The notes under the pieces are model-generated. The model ran no database searches. It was not told the origin of the DNA and was given only the letters and a program-made list of their open reading frames with translations. Positions 1 to 7,825 of a stretch of DNA of 17,449 nt are shown piece after piece. The stretch lies in assembly GCA_035560935.1 (NCBI GenBank), contig DATMYQ010000067.1, positions 1 through 17,449 on the forward strand, given 5' to 3'. Numbering within the stretch: position 1 is the stretch's first letter; every line of letters begins with the position of its first letter. The position numbers were made by a program, and so were the translations under genes. The stretch is from DATMYQ01 sp035560935. Its GTDB lineage: Bacteria > Bacillota > Negativicutes > Sporomusales > Sporomusaceae.

Positions 1-2
1 TA

Positions 3-932
3 TTAATGGATATTCAAATGCCGATTATGGATGGTTTGGCGGCGACCCGGGCCATTCGGCGCATAGACAAAAAAGGAATGGAGCGGCTGCCGATCATTGC
101 CATGACCGCGCATGCAATGAAAGGCGACCGGGAGCGAAGTCTGGAGGCGGGGATGAACGACCATCTGACTAAACCGGTCGATCCGGAAGATTTAGGCCGG
201 ATATTGGAAAAATGGCTGCCCCGGGAACGATTGGTCCGCGCACTCGTGGTCCGGCAGCCTGTGCCGGAAGAAGCGGCGCAGGCTCCGCCCGGCAGGGATC
301 CGGCGAACAATGGATGGATGACGGATATTCAAGAATTGGACACGGAGCAGGGATTGCGATACATGGGGGGGGACCAGGGAAGGTATTTACGGATGCTGCG
401 CCGGTTTCAGGAAGAATTTTCTGAGACTGAGATGTTTTTGCGGCAGGAATTGTTAGCGGGGGAAACTGCAGAAGCGAGGCGCCGGGTTCATTCCATCAAG
501 GGCCTGGCGGGTACATTAGGGGCAACAACGCTGCAAGCGGCGGCGGTGAAACTGGAAAACCAGATGCAGAGAGGAGAAGCGGCCGGGGTGGAATTAGAAG
601 GATTTTTGGCCGCGCACCGGCGTTTGCAGGCCGCGTTGATGGCATTGCCGACAGAACCATCGCCTGCCGATATTCCGGCTGTTGAAAACCGGCCGCCGGG
701 AGGCCGCCAGGAGCTGGAAGAAATACTGGAACAACTGGCAGTTTCGCTGACTCATCGTCAACCCCGACCGGCCCGGAAATTCAGTGCGAAATTGCGTGAA
801 AAACAGTGGCCGGTCATGATGGAACCGGAGGCGGAGAAGCTGGAGGCGGCATTGGAACGATATCGTTTTGATGAGGCAGAACGTATTTTACGCGTGCTGC
901 AACAGCGGATAACCACAGGAAATGACGCATGA
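3..932 (+). CDS. Hybrid sensor histidine kinase, C-terminal part (receiver + HPt), partial at the window start
   Basis: This is the end of a multidomain phosphorelay protein; the reading frame is already open at the window edge, so the sensor and kinase part lies outside. Numbering from the ATG at position 6, the receiver phosphoacceptor is Asp2 in MDIQMP, and the conserved Thr/Lys positions appear in AMTAHA and LTKPVD (Lys56). After a linker, residues about 110-210 form an HPt domain whose phosphorylatable histidine is His162 in VHSIKGLAGTLGA. The last 75 residues form the helical tail (ending near FDEAERILRVLQQR) often seen after HPt domains in hybrid kinases. Phosphate would pass from Asp to His162 and on to another receiver. 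The obvious candidate is the HD-GYP regulator starting 18 bases after this stop codon. The domain calls are secure; the input signal cannot be seen here. Confidence 0.9.
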   Translation, partial: LMDIQMPIMDGLAATRAIRRIDKKGMERLPIIAMTAHAMKGDRERSLEAGMNDHLTKPVDPEDLGRILEKWLPRERLVRALVVRQPVPEEAAQAPPGRDPANNGWMTDIQELDTEQGLRYMGGDQGRYLRMLRRFQEEFSETEMFLRQELLAGETAEARRRVHSIKGLAGTLGATTLQAAAVKLENQMQRGEAAGVELEGFLAAHRRLQAALMALPTEPSPADIPAVENRPPGGRQELEEILEQLAVSLTHRQPRPARKFSAKLREKQWPVMMEPEAEKLEAALERYRFDEAERILRVLQQRITTGNDA

Positions 933-950
933 AAAAGGGAGGGGCTGGCA

Positions 951-2006
951 GTGCTGGGAAAAGAAATCTCGAGATTGCTGGTGGTCGATGATACGGAGGC
1001 GAATCTGGATATTTTGCTGGCGGCGCTGGCGCCAGAGCATGACGTCAGCGTGGCGATGGACGGAGAAACCGCATTGCAGTTGATGACGCAGATAAAACCG
1101 GATTTGATTTTGTTGGATGTGGTGATGCCGGGCATTGACGGTTATGAAGTATGCCGCCGCTTGAAAGAAGATGAAAGTACCCGGCATATTCCCGTTATTT
1201 TTCTCACGGCGCTGACGGATACGCTGCACGAGGAAAAGGGTCTGGGAATGGGCGCCGTTGACTACATTTTTAAACCGTTCAATATGGCCATGGTGAAGGC
1301 GCGGGTGAAAAACCATCTGGAATTGAAGCGCCACCGGGATGACCTGGAGGAACTAGTGGCGCTGCGGACCGCAGAGCTGGAAGCAACCAAGAAGTCGGTG
1401 ATTGCCTGCATGGCGCTATTGGGCGAATATCGTGACCACCAAACCGGAATTCATACTCAGAAGACCCAGCAATATGTTCAGAGGTTGCTGGATGTGCTGG
1501 AGGAACGGGGCCACCCGATGTCACTGTCACTGAAGGAACGGATGTGCCAGTCGGCTGCTTTGCACGATATTGGTAAAATTGCCGTTTCCGATGCCATTTT
1601 GCAAAAAAAAGGTCCGTTGACGGCGGCAGAGTTTGATGAGATGAAGAAACACACACTGATGGGTGGCGAAATTATCCGCATGGTGGAAAAACTGATGGGC
1701 TCCAACCTCTTTTTGGATATGGTCCGGGATGTGGCGGAATATCATCATGAAAAATGGGACGGAAGCGGCTATCCTTACGGCGTTTGTGGTGAAGAAATTC
1801 CTTTTTGCGCCCGGTTGATGGCGGTAGCTGACGTGTATGATGCCTTGGTCAGTGTGCGTCCTTATAAACAGGCTTTTTCCCATGAAGAAGCCGTCCGGAT
1901 TTTATTGGAAGGCGATGGCCGGACCCGGCCGGAGCACTTCGATCCGGAAATTTTGGAAGCTTTTCGATATGCGCAGGAAGAATTCCGGTGCATCGCCGGA
2001 GTTTAG
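951..2006 (+). CDS. Response regulator with HD-GYP output domain (probable cyclic-di-GMP phosphodiesterase)
   Basis: This 351-residue cytoplasmic protein has a receiver domain at about 8-125: acidic pair Asp13/Asp14, phosphoacceptor Asp56 in LLDVVMP, and Lys108 in FKPF. A short helical linker at 125-150 leads to an HD-GYP domain at about 155-345. Its signatures are intact: HDIGK (His205-Asp206), HHEKWDGSGYP (GYP at 273-275), and the family's DVYDALVSVRPYK segment. Family members of this kind hydrolyse cyclic-di-GMP, and phosphorylation of the receiver usually sets activity. The start is GTG at 951, with a strong AAGGGAGGGG ribosome binding site about six bases upstream. The close spacing to the HPt-bearing kinase suggests one operon and a cognate pair; that pairing is inference. 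Function here has not been shown, and some HD-GYP proteins act mainly by binding partners. Confidence 0.92.
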   Translation: MLGKEISRLLVVDDTEANLDILLAALAPEHDVSVAMDGETALQLMTQIKPDLILLDVVMPGIDGYEVCRRLKEDESTRHIPVIFLTALTDTLHEEKGLGMGAVDYIFKPFNMAMVKARVKNHLELKRHRDDLEELVALRTAELEATKKSVIACMALLGEYRDHQTGIHTQKTQQYVQRLLDVLEERGHPMSLSLKERMCQSAALHDIGKIAVSDAILQKKGPLTAAEFDEMKKHTLMGGEIIRMVEKLMGSNLFLDMVRDVAEYHHEKWDGSGYPYGVCGEEIPFCARLMAVADVYDALVSVRPYKQAFSHEEAVRILLEGDGRTRPEHFDPEILEAFRYAQEEFRCIAGV

Positions 2007-2092
2007 AGCGTACAATGGAGGGGATTTAGCAGGAAAGCAGCTGCTTTGGCGCGAAATGATAATAGTGTCACAGAATACAGGAGGCGAAACGC

Positions 2093-2953
2093 ATGCAGAT
2101 GCAAAAAATTGGTTCGCGAGGCATGCTGTTTACTTTTGAAGATCAAATCTCCGTTTATCGGATCCGGGGGCGCCAGCGTTGCTTTCTTTGCGATACGCAT
2201 CTGGGATCATTGTCCATGGCGGTGGTGAAACCGGGAATGCGTGATGCCGGTATGACAGAGCCGGTGGTTTTTAACACCCACTCTGACTGGGATCATGTTT
2301 GGGGTAACTGTGCATTTCCCGGGGCGTTGCTGGTAGGTCACGCCGCCTGCCGGAGCCGGTTGGCGGAACGGGGGACATATGAATTGACGGAAATGGCCGG
2401 ATATCGCCGGGGAACGGTGGAATTACGGTTGCCAGAGGTAATCTTTGACTCCCGGCTGGCGTTTGCGGCAGACGACGTGGAATTCTTTCATGCACCGGGA
2501 CATACGCGGGATTCTTCGGTATGCCATGATCGGGAGGACAGCGTGTTATTCATGGGAGATTTGGTGGAAGCGCCCATCCCGTATCTGGACGACGAGGATT
2601 TGCCCCGTTATTTGCAGACACTGGAAATGCTGCGGCAGTTTCCGGCCCGGACCAAGATCACGGCCCACTCCGGGGTGGTGGATACGGAACTGATCGAAGC
2701 CAATATGCGCTACGTGGAACAGATGCTGAGCGGAAAACCGATCCCGGCGGAAGTGTACCGGGGAGCGGAGTCTGTGCAACGCTTTAACCGGAATAACCGG
2801 CTGCTGCTGCCACTGGAAAAACTGGCACGGGAGAGGCAGGAGGATACCTGGAATTACGGTGTGTTTCACCGCTGCTTTTCCGATTTGAAGCAAGTGGATG
2901 AAGTCGTGCTGCAACGCGAAATAGAACGGTATCAACAACAAAATGATGTTTGA
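2093..2953 (+). CDS. Metallo-beta-lactamase-fold hydrolase with a variant HxDxDH motif
   Basis: This 286-residue protein lacks a signal peptide and is probably a cytoplasmic metal-dependent hydrolase. The fold is shown by the ordered motifs NTHSDWDH (His63, Asp65, Asp67, His68), PGHTRDS (His137), MGD (Asp156) and AHSG (His192). In most of the superfamily the first motif is HxHxDH; here the second histidine is Asp65, so one ligand of the first metal site differs. All other expected ligands are present. The start is ATG 2093, with AGGAGG eight bases upstream. Cysteines 30, 33 and 86 have no evident role. The gene follows the HD-GYP regulator by 86 bases and may share its transcript. The substrate cannot be told from sequence; thioester, phosphodiester or lactone hydrolysis are all known in the superfamily. 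Confidence 0.85.
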   Translation: MQMQKIGSRGMLFTFEDQISVYRIRGRQRCFLCDTHLGSLSMAVVKPGMRDAGMTEPVVFNTHSDWDHVWGNCAFPGALLVGHAACRSRLAERGTYELTEMAGYRRGTVELRLPEVIFDSRLAFAADDVEFFHAPGHTRDSSVCHDREDSVLFMGDLVEAPIPYLDDEDLPRYLQTLEMLRQFPARTKITAHSGVVDTELIEANMRYVEQMLSGKPIPAEVYRGAESVQRFNRNNRLLLPLEKLARERQEDTWNYGVFHRCFSDLKQVDEVVLQREIERYQQQNDV

Positions 2954-2981
2954 TTCGAAGTGAAATGAAGGAGTGAAACCA

Positions 2982-3716
2982 TTGCATCAATTGAAAAAAA
3001 TAAGCGTTTGTCTGGTATTGTTGCTGGTACTAATCGCCGGTTTGGCTACGGCGGCGCCGGCGGAAGAACTTCAGCTATCCGGAGAGATCCGGTATGTGAA
3101 TTTGGCCGGTGGTTTTTATGGTATTGTCGGTGATGACGGCGTCCGTTATCAGCCGTTGAATTTGCCTTATAAATTTCGCAAAGACGGACTGGCGGTGAAA
3201 TTTACGGCGTTGCCCAAGAACGATACCGTCACGTTTCTAATGTGGGGAGCGGTGGTGGAAATCGTAAATATGGAGCCGATAACCGGGACGGCCACCGACG
3301 CGGAGCGGACGGCGCTGTATGTGATGCAAAAGCGGATGGACGCCTATAACGCGAAAGATCTGGGGAAATTGCAGCAGGTGGATCTGGTGGCTAAAGATCT
3401 GACACCGGAGCAATTCAGCGAATGGCTGGGCAGTTATGAAAATTTTACCCTGCGGTATCTGGAAGTGGAAACAACCAGTGGTGTGGACATTACCGGGCAG
3501 GCCTGGTATACGCGGGAAATGGTTAAACCAGAGGATGGCAGCGGGATCATGGAACTGGGGATTGCCCGTTTTACCCTGGATCGCCGTAAAGACGGCTGGC
3601 GGTTGGTAGCCTTGAGCTCTGTTCCGGCGCCGGCCCAAAAACTGTCGTTGGAAGAACTGCTGGAGAAAGCCAGAAACCATTACGGCACCGAAGATGTAAC
3701 GAAACTGCTGCGTTAA
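2982..3716 (+). CDS. Exported two-domain protein of unknown function (possible NTF2-like C-terminal domain)
   Basis: I do not recognise a named family with certainty. The TTG at 2982 is the likely start, because AAGGAG lies eight bases before it; the upstream in-frame GTG at 2973 overlaps that ribosome binding site. From TTG the product is 244 residues. It begins with a basic end (HQLKK), a hydrophobic core of about 18 residues and a cleavage-like ATAAPAEE, so it is probably secreted or held at the cell surface by signal peptidase I. Residues about 30-90 look like a small beta domain (GGFYGIVGDDG, then MWGAVVEI). Residues about 108-235 begin with a helix (MQKRMDAYNAKDLGKL), followed by beta strands ending in DGWRLVAL, a layout like NTF2/SnoaL-type domains. 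No catalytic residues stand out. It sits 28 bases behind the metallo-hydrolase gene. Confidence 0.7.
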   Translation: MHQLKKISVCLVLLLVLIAGLATAAPAEELQLSGEIRYVNLAGGFYGIVGDDGVRYQPLNLPYKFRKDGLAVKFTALPKNDTVTFLMWGAVVEIVNMEPITGTATDAERTALYVMQKRMDAYNAKDLGKLQQVDLVAKDLTPEQFSEWLGSYENFTLRYLEVETTSGVDITGQAWYTREMVKPEDGSGIMELGIARFTLDRRKDGWRLVALSSVPAPAQKLSLEELLEKARNHYGTEDVTKLLR

Positions 3717-3807
3717 GAAAGAGCATTAAAGATTCGATATATTCAATGAAAGACTTGTTGGGCGCCAGCAGGAGGCGGGCTGAATTCCCAGGGAAGGGGT
3801 GCGGGGA

Positions 3808-4539
3808 ATGAATATTGACCGTTTAACACAAATCACGGCGTTGACCGGTGGCGATTATGGTGCCAACGCCGAATTGGAACGTTTGCAGGAACGGCGGGGA
3901 GCATTGCTGCAGAAACTTCAGGATACCGCCCGCGAAGACACGACGGGGACACCGGCTGCCGCAGTATCGATCAAAGATATTGCCAAAGACCTTAAAGAGG
4001 TGGACCGGCGGTATCTGGAAACGCAACTGGAAGAACAAACCCGGCAGATTGAGGCGGAAGGACAAAAGAATCTGCAGGAAATTGCCCGTAAACAGCGGCA
4101 GCGCGAAGCGCAGCAAAAAAAGGCCGGCGAACGGGCCGGCGTGATTTTTTCCGGCAGTCTGACCAAACTGGTTGCGGCGGATAACCGGGCCGGGTCGCTG
4201 TCAGCATTAAAAGAACCGTCGCCGAATGCGATGCCAACTTCTGCCACCACTGCAGCTGCGCCGTCGGGACAAACAAAATCTCCGGCTGCCGCGCTTGCCG
4301 CTCAGGAGAGCGTATATGACAGCCGGGAGGCTTATGAAGGGCGTCGCTTCATGCGTTGGGTGGAGCATGAAAATCACATCGTTAACGAAGATGTGAAATC
4401 CTCCGTGGAACTGGGCATTGCCGAGGCGGAGACAGCCCGCCGGGCCCAACGGGAAAAAATAAAAGAAGCAGAACGCGAACGGCTGGGACTGACAAAAAAG
4501 AAAGGGTTTGGGCTGCCCGGCCTTAATATTCAAGCATAA
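3808..4539 (+). CDS. Coiled-coil hypothetical protein, weakly FlxA-like
   Basis: This is a 243-residue soluble protein of unknown function. ATG 3808 is preferred over the in-frame GTG at 3799, because GGAAGGGG sits eight bases before the ATG and overlaps the GTG. Residues about 20-120 are strongly charged and helical (ELERLQERR, DLKEVDRRY, EEQTRQIEAEGQ), with spacing typical of coiled coils. They recall the FlxA-like pattern of stacked short helices, but that is only a weak resemblance. Residues about 130-175 are a low-complexity Ala/Ser/Thr/Pro linker. The tail is again helical and charged, ending in a Lys/Gly-rich segment (KKKGFGLPGLNIQA). There is no signal peptide or membrane segment. The gene is last in its block and is followed four bases later by a strong terminator. 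Confidence 0.7.
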   Translation: MNIDRLTQITALTGGDYGANAELERLQERRGALLQKLQDTAREDTTGTPAAAVSIKDIAKDLKEVDRRYLETQLEEQTRQIEAEGQKNLQEIARKQRQREAQQKKAGERAGVIFSGSLTKLVAADNRAGSLSALKEPSPNAMPTSATTAAAPSGQTKSPAAALAAQESVYDSREAYEGRRFMRWVEHENHIVNEDVKSSVELGIAEAETARRAQREKIKEAERERLGLTKKKGFGLPGLNIQA

Positions 4540-4543
4540 AAGA

Positions 4544-4582
4544 GCAACCTCTCCGGGGCGGTACACCGGAGAGGTTGCTTTT
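4544..4582. terminator. Strong, probably bidirectional rho-independent terminator
   Basis: A perfect 13-bp GC-rich inverted repeat (GCAACCTCTCCGG at 4544-4556 and its complement at 4566-4578) flanks a nine-base loop. TTTT follows on the plus strand. On the minus strand the hairpin is followed by TCTTTTA, so it can also stop transcription of the converging pseudouridine synthase gene. It begins five bases after the plus-strand stop codon. Confidence 0.93.
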
Positions 4583-4653
4583 ATCATTGGCGGATATAGT
4601 AAATTAATGCAAGGTGGCGTCTGCGTCTGCTGCTTTGTCTGATGAGCAAAGGA

Positions 4654-5577
4654 TCAGTCTGTTTTGGCAACCACGGTAATATGAGCAGTGAGAGCCTCAT
4701 ATGCCCGCTGGAAATCGGCAGGCCGGGGCGCCTCTACGGTCACGCAGGTTCCATCGCTGAGGCGTTGAAAGGTGATGGCGACGGCATGCAATGCCTGACG
4801 GGGCATCAGCGGTGAACGCCGTCCATACATGGCGTCGCCCAGTACAGGATGCTCCCGGTGGGCCAGATGAACCCGGATTTGGTGGGTGCGTCCGGTTTCC
4901 AGCCATAATTCCAGCAGGCTGTGCTCGGAAAATGACTCGATGGTGGCATAATGAGTTAGCGCCGGATCGCCGGTAGCGGTTACCGAGCGGCGGTTCGCCA
5001 GACGGGGATGCGGGCCGATGGGCGCGTCGATAGTTCCCGTGGCCGGATTTGGATGCCCCTGGACCAAAGCGTGGTAGCGTCGTTTGATGATACCGCTTTT
5101 TAACTGTTGTTCCAGGCGGCTCTGGCCGGAAGCCGTCTTAGCGACGATCAGGCAACCGGAGGTATCGCGGTCCAGACGATGGACCGGATGCACTGCCGGG
5201 GAAAGGCCCAGACTGCGCCAGCGGAACGCCAGAAAATTGACCAAAGTGCCGCTTGTGGTTTGTCCGGTGGGGTGAACCAGAATGCCGGACGGTTTGTTCA
5301 GTACGGCCAAAAACTCGTCTTCGTACAATATATCCACGGCTCCCGCCTCGGCGATAATGGCGCCGGAATCATCCCCGGCGACCGCTATTTGCAGGCGGTC
5401 ACCGGACTGTACTTTTTTCTGTAGAAAAACCGGCTTGCCGTTGAGGCGCAGCCCCTTACTGCGGGTGAGCTTCTGCAGGCGACGGCCGGAACAGTGCAGT
5501 ATCTGTTTCAAATATTCTTCCACGGTCAGGTCGGTATGATCGGTGCTAATTACGTAATTTTCCCAAGATCTGGCCAT
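4654..5577 (-). CDS. RluA-family RNA pseudouridine synthase
   Basis: The enzyme isomerises specific uridines to pseudouridine in ribosomal RNA, or in tRNA for some members. The ATG at 5577 (minus strand) is chosen because AAGGAGG lies about five bases before it; the frame stays open 27 codons upstream but without such a site. The product is 307 residues, the usual length. An S4 RNA-binding domain covers about residues 15-70 (VEEYLKQIL, then RLQKLTRSKGLRLNGKPV). The catalytic domain carries HRLDRDTSG with the catalytic Asp136, then KRRYHALVQG and ETGRTHQIRVHL, all RluA hallmarks. Which paralogue this is (RluD-, RluC- or YjbO-like) and which uridine it modifies cannot be fixed from motifs. It is the only minus-strand gene, convergent with the coiled-coil gene and divergent from the GH13 gene. 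Confidence 0.93.
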   Translation of the reverse strand: MARSWENYVISTDHTDLTVEEYLKQILHCSGRRLQKLTRSKGLRLNGKPVFLQKKVQSGDRLQIAVAGDDSGAIIAEAGAVDILYEDEFLAVLNKPSGILVHPTGQTTSGTLVNFLAFRWRSLGLSPAVHPVHRLDRDTSGCLIVAKTASGQSRLEQQLKSGIIKRRYHALVQGHPNPATGTIDAPIGPHPRLANRRSVTATGDPALTHYATIESFSEHSLLELWLETGRTHQIRVHLAHREHPVLGDAMYGRRSPLMPRQALHAVAITFQRLSDGTCVTVEAPRPADFQRAYEALTAHITVVAKTD

Positions 5578-5812
5578 GAGCGCCTCCTTGCGTTTTGCCG
5601 TAACAGTTCTTTGTGATAAGAAAAATACCGGGTTTATTAACCAATGGAGTAATAGCAACGCGATGTTTCAAAAAACGGAAAATATTTTTCTTAAGCAAGC
5701 ATACACTATCCAATCGGTGAAAACAAGCGCCGGGGATATTTCCTTTGTTGTGAAGCAGCAGGAAAAAAATACTTAATATGGAAATATAAAAACAAATAAA
5801 GGAGGGGATCCG
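5578..5812. promoter_or_regulatory. Divergent intergenic region (rluA-like / GH13 amylase)
   Basis: This 235-base AT-rich gap must hold promoters for both flanking genes. On the plus strand TTGTTG (5745-5750) with AATACT 17 bases on is a weak sigma-A match, and AAAGGAGGGG (5798-5807) is a strong ribosome binding site. On the minus strand TTGGTT and TCTTAT, 17 bases apart, are a weak match. A near-palindromic AT block (GGAAAATATTTTTC, about 5679-5692) could be an operator, but nothing proves it. A 66-codon plus-strand frame across the gap looks accidental. Confidence 0.4.
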
Positions 5813-7738
5813 ATGACAGAAGTCTCTTTAAAAGACGTTAATTTCCGGGAATTGTGCCAACGGAAGTATTTTTCGTCGCCGGCAGCATGGGAAGATCAGG
5901 TGCTGTATTTTTTGATGCTGGACCGTTTTTCTGATGGCCGGGAAGATGGATATTTATCGGTGGATGGAAAAATGGTGCGTGGTACGACACCTCTGTTTTG
6001 CAACGAGGACAATGCCAATGCTATTAGCAATGAGCAGAATGCTGCCGCCTGGCGACAGGCGGGGACTGTATGGGCCGGCGGAACGTTGCGTGGCGTGGAG
6101 AGTAAACTGGGCTACTTGAAAAGGTTGGGAATTACGGCATTGTGGATCAGTCCGGTGTTCCGGCAGGTGGCGTTCGAAGAGAGCTACCACGGTTATGGGA
6201 TTCAAAATTTCCTGGATATTGATCCTCATTTCGGCACCCGGGAAGATCTGAAGCGGTTGGTGGAAAGTGCGCACCGACAGGGAATTTACGTAATTTTGGA
6301 TATCGTACTTAACCATACTGGCAACGTATTTCGCTACGATCCGGTTACGGCACGTCATTTTTCCGGCGCTGGAGAAAGCCAGTCCCCGGATTTTCGCTAT
6401 GATGGTCAACCCTATGCCGGCGGTGGCTATACCGACGAAAATGGCAATCCTACAATCTCGTTCCGGGAGGTGCCGGACGAGCTGGACGGCGCAACGGTTC
6501 CCTGGGATAAGGCAGTCTGGCCCCGTGAGTTTCAGGATCCGTCTTTTTATATGCAAAAAGGTTACATTCGGCGCTGGGGGCGTCTTCCCGACTATATGGA
6601 AGGGGATTTTTACGATTTTAAAAAACTACGGCTACTGCCGGATCAGAACGACTATCGGGATGTGGATAATTTTCAGCCAGCCGCGGCGATGAACGCTCTT
6701 TGTGAGGCGTATAAATTTTGGATTGCCTACGCGGATATTGATGGTTACCGGCTGGACACCATCCGTCACATACCAGTGGGCGCCACTCGTTTTTTTGCCC
6801 AGTCCGTTCATGAATTTGCCCAGAGCCTGGGCAAGGAGAATTTTTATTTGATTGGCGAGATCAGCGGCGGCCGGGAATACGCTTGCCGCGTGGTAGAGCA
6901 GTCGGGACTGGATGCGGCGCTGGGCATTGACGATATTCCCGGTAAGGTGGCCAATCTGGTGAAGGGGACCTGTAATCCGGAAGAATATTTTGGCCTGTTC
7001 CGCAATTCATTGCTGGTGAACAAGGAGTCGCATACCTGGTTTAACAATAAGGTGGTGACCATGTTCGAAGATCATGATGAAGTCAGCAAAGGTCCTTATA
7101 AATCCCGCTTTTGCGCCGGCGATGACGGCAATCCGGAACATCCCAACCGGGAACTGGTGCTGAATGCCTTTGCCGTCAATGTCACCACACTGGGGATTCC
7201 CTGTATTTATTACGGCGGTGAGCAGGGGTTTGACGGTCAGGGCGACAGTGACCGCTACTTGCGGGAAGCGATGTTCGGAGGGGCATTCGGTGCGTTCCGC
7301 AGCTGTCAGCGGCACTGTTTTGACGAAAATAATCCAATATACAAAGAACTGGCGGCTATTTTGAAATTGCGGCGGGAAAAGGTCATCATCCGGCGGGGGC
7401 GCCAGTATCTGAGGGAAATATCCGGTAATGGCGCTGATTTTGGCTATCCGCAGGTAATGGGCGGGCGCATGCGGTCGGTTGTTCCGTGGTCGCGAATTTT
7501 CGCCGGCGAAGAAATGGTACTGGCGATTAACACCGATTATGACCAGGAGCACACGGTATGGGTCACCATTGATGCTGAGCTAAACCGGGAAGGCGATGTG
7601 TTTTGTTGTATTTATTCCCGGAACGGCAAACAAACCGGGACGGAGACGGTGGCCATTTCCCGGGGGAATCGACGGGTGGCCGTGTTGACGGTTGCGGCCC
7701 GGGGGTTTGTCATTTTTGAAAAAAAACCGGCATTCTGA
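5813..7738 (+). CDS. Alpha-amylase family (GH13) glycoside hydrolase, cytoplasmic
   Basis: This 641-residue protein acts on alpha-glucans or oligosaccharides by a retaining mechanism. The four GH13 regions are present in order: DIVLNH (Asp163, Asn167, His168), YRLDTIRH (nucleophile Asp315, with Arg313), LIGEI (acid/base Glu349) and FEDHD (His421-Asp422). An aromatic-rich N-terminal part (DQVLYFLMLDRFSDG) leads into the barrel, and residues about 545-641 form a beta-sandwich-like C-terminal domain. There is no signal peptide, which points to intracellular glucan such as glycogen or imported maltodextrin. The start is supported by AAAGGAGGGG six bases before the ATG. No glycogen or maltose genes are adjacent. 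Product specificity (amylase, glucanotransferase or trehalose-type) cannot be decided; GIPCIYYGGEQGF is typical of the family. Confidence 0.92.
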   Translation: MTEVSLKDVNFRELCQRKYFSSPAAWEDQVLYFLMLDRFSDGREDGYLSVDGKMVRGTTPLFCNEDNANAISNEQNAAAWRQAGTVWAGGTLRGVESKLGYLKRLGITALWISPVFRQVAFEESYHGYGIQNFLDIDPHFGTREDLKRLVESAHRQGIYVILDIVLNHTGNVFRYDPVTARHFSGAGESQSPDFRYDGQPYAGGGYTDENGNPTISFREVPDELDGATVPWDKAVWPREFQDPSFYMQKGYIRRWGRLPDYMEGDFYDFKKLRLLPDQNDYRDVDNFQPAAAMNALCEAYKFWIAYADIDGYRLDTIRHIPVGATRFFAQSVHEFAQSLGKENFYLIGEISGGREYACRVVEQSGLDAALGIDDIPGKVANLVKGTCNPEEYFGLFRNSLLVNKESHTWFNNKVVTMFEDHDEVSKGPYKSRFCAGDDGNPEHPNRELVLNAFAVNVTTLGIPCIYYGGEQGFDGQGDSDRYLREAMFGGAFGAFRSCQRHCFDENNPIYKELAAILKLRREKVIIRRGRQYLREISGNGADFGYPQVMGGRMRSVVPWSRIFAGEEMVLAINTDYDQEHTVWVTIDAELNREGDVFCCIYSRNGKQTGTETVAISRGNRRVAVLTVAARGFVIFEKKPAF

Positions 7739-7825
7739 AGGTGCTCAAAGGATTTTGCCGGGTGGTGGCGAAACTAAGATAATAAGTATTGAGTGTTTAT
7801 AGCGAAAGCAACTGTGGGAGGAACT

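Noticed and set aside
2058..2063. GATAAT as a -10 box before the metallo-hydrolase gene
   Set aside because: No -35 sequence lies at a suitable distance, so a separate promoter is not supported.
5107..5424. 105-codon frame antisense to the pseudouridine synthase gene
   Set aside because: The opposite strand encodes an enzyme with intact motifs; this frame is a composition shadow without a ribosome binding site.
5576..5776. 66-codon open frame in the divergent gap
   Set aside because: It starts at the edge of the minus-strand gene on its ribosome-binding-site complement, lacks its own binding site, and has AT-rich non-coding composition.
7726..7785. Possible terminator after the GH13 gene (CCGGCA ... 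TGCCGG)
   Set aside because: The stem is only six bases with a long loop, and no T-run follows the second arm.
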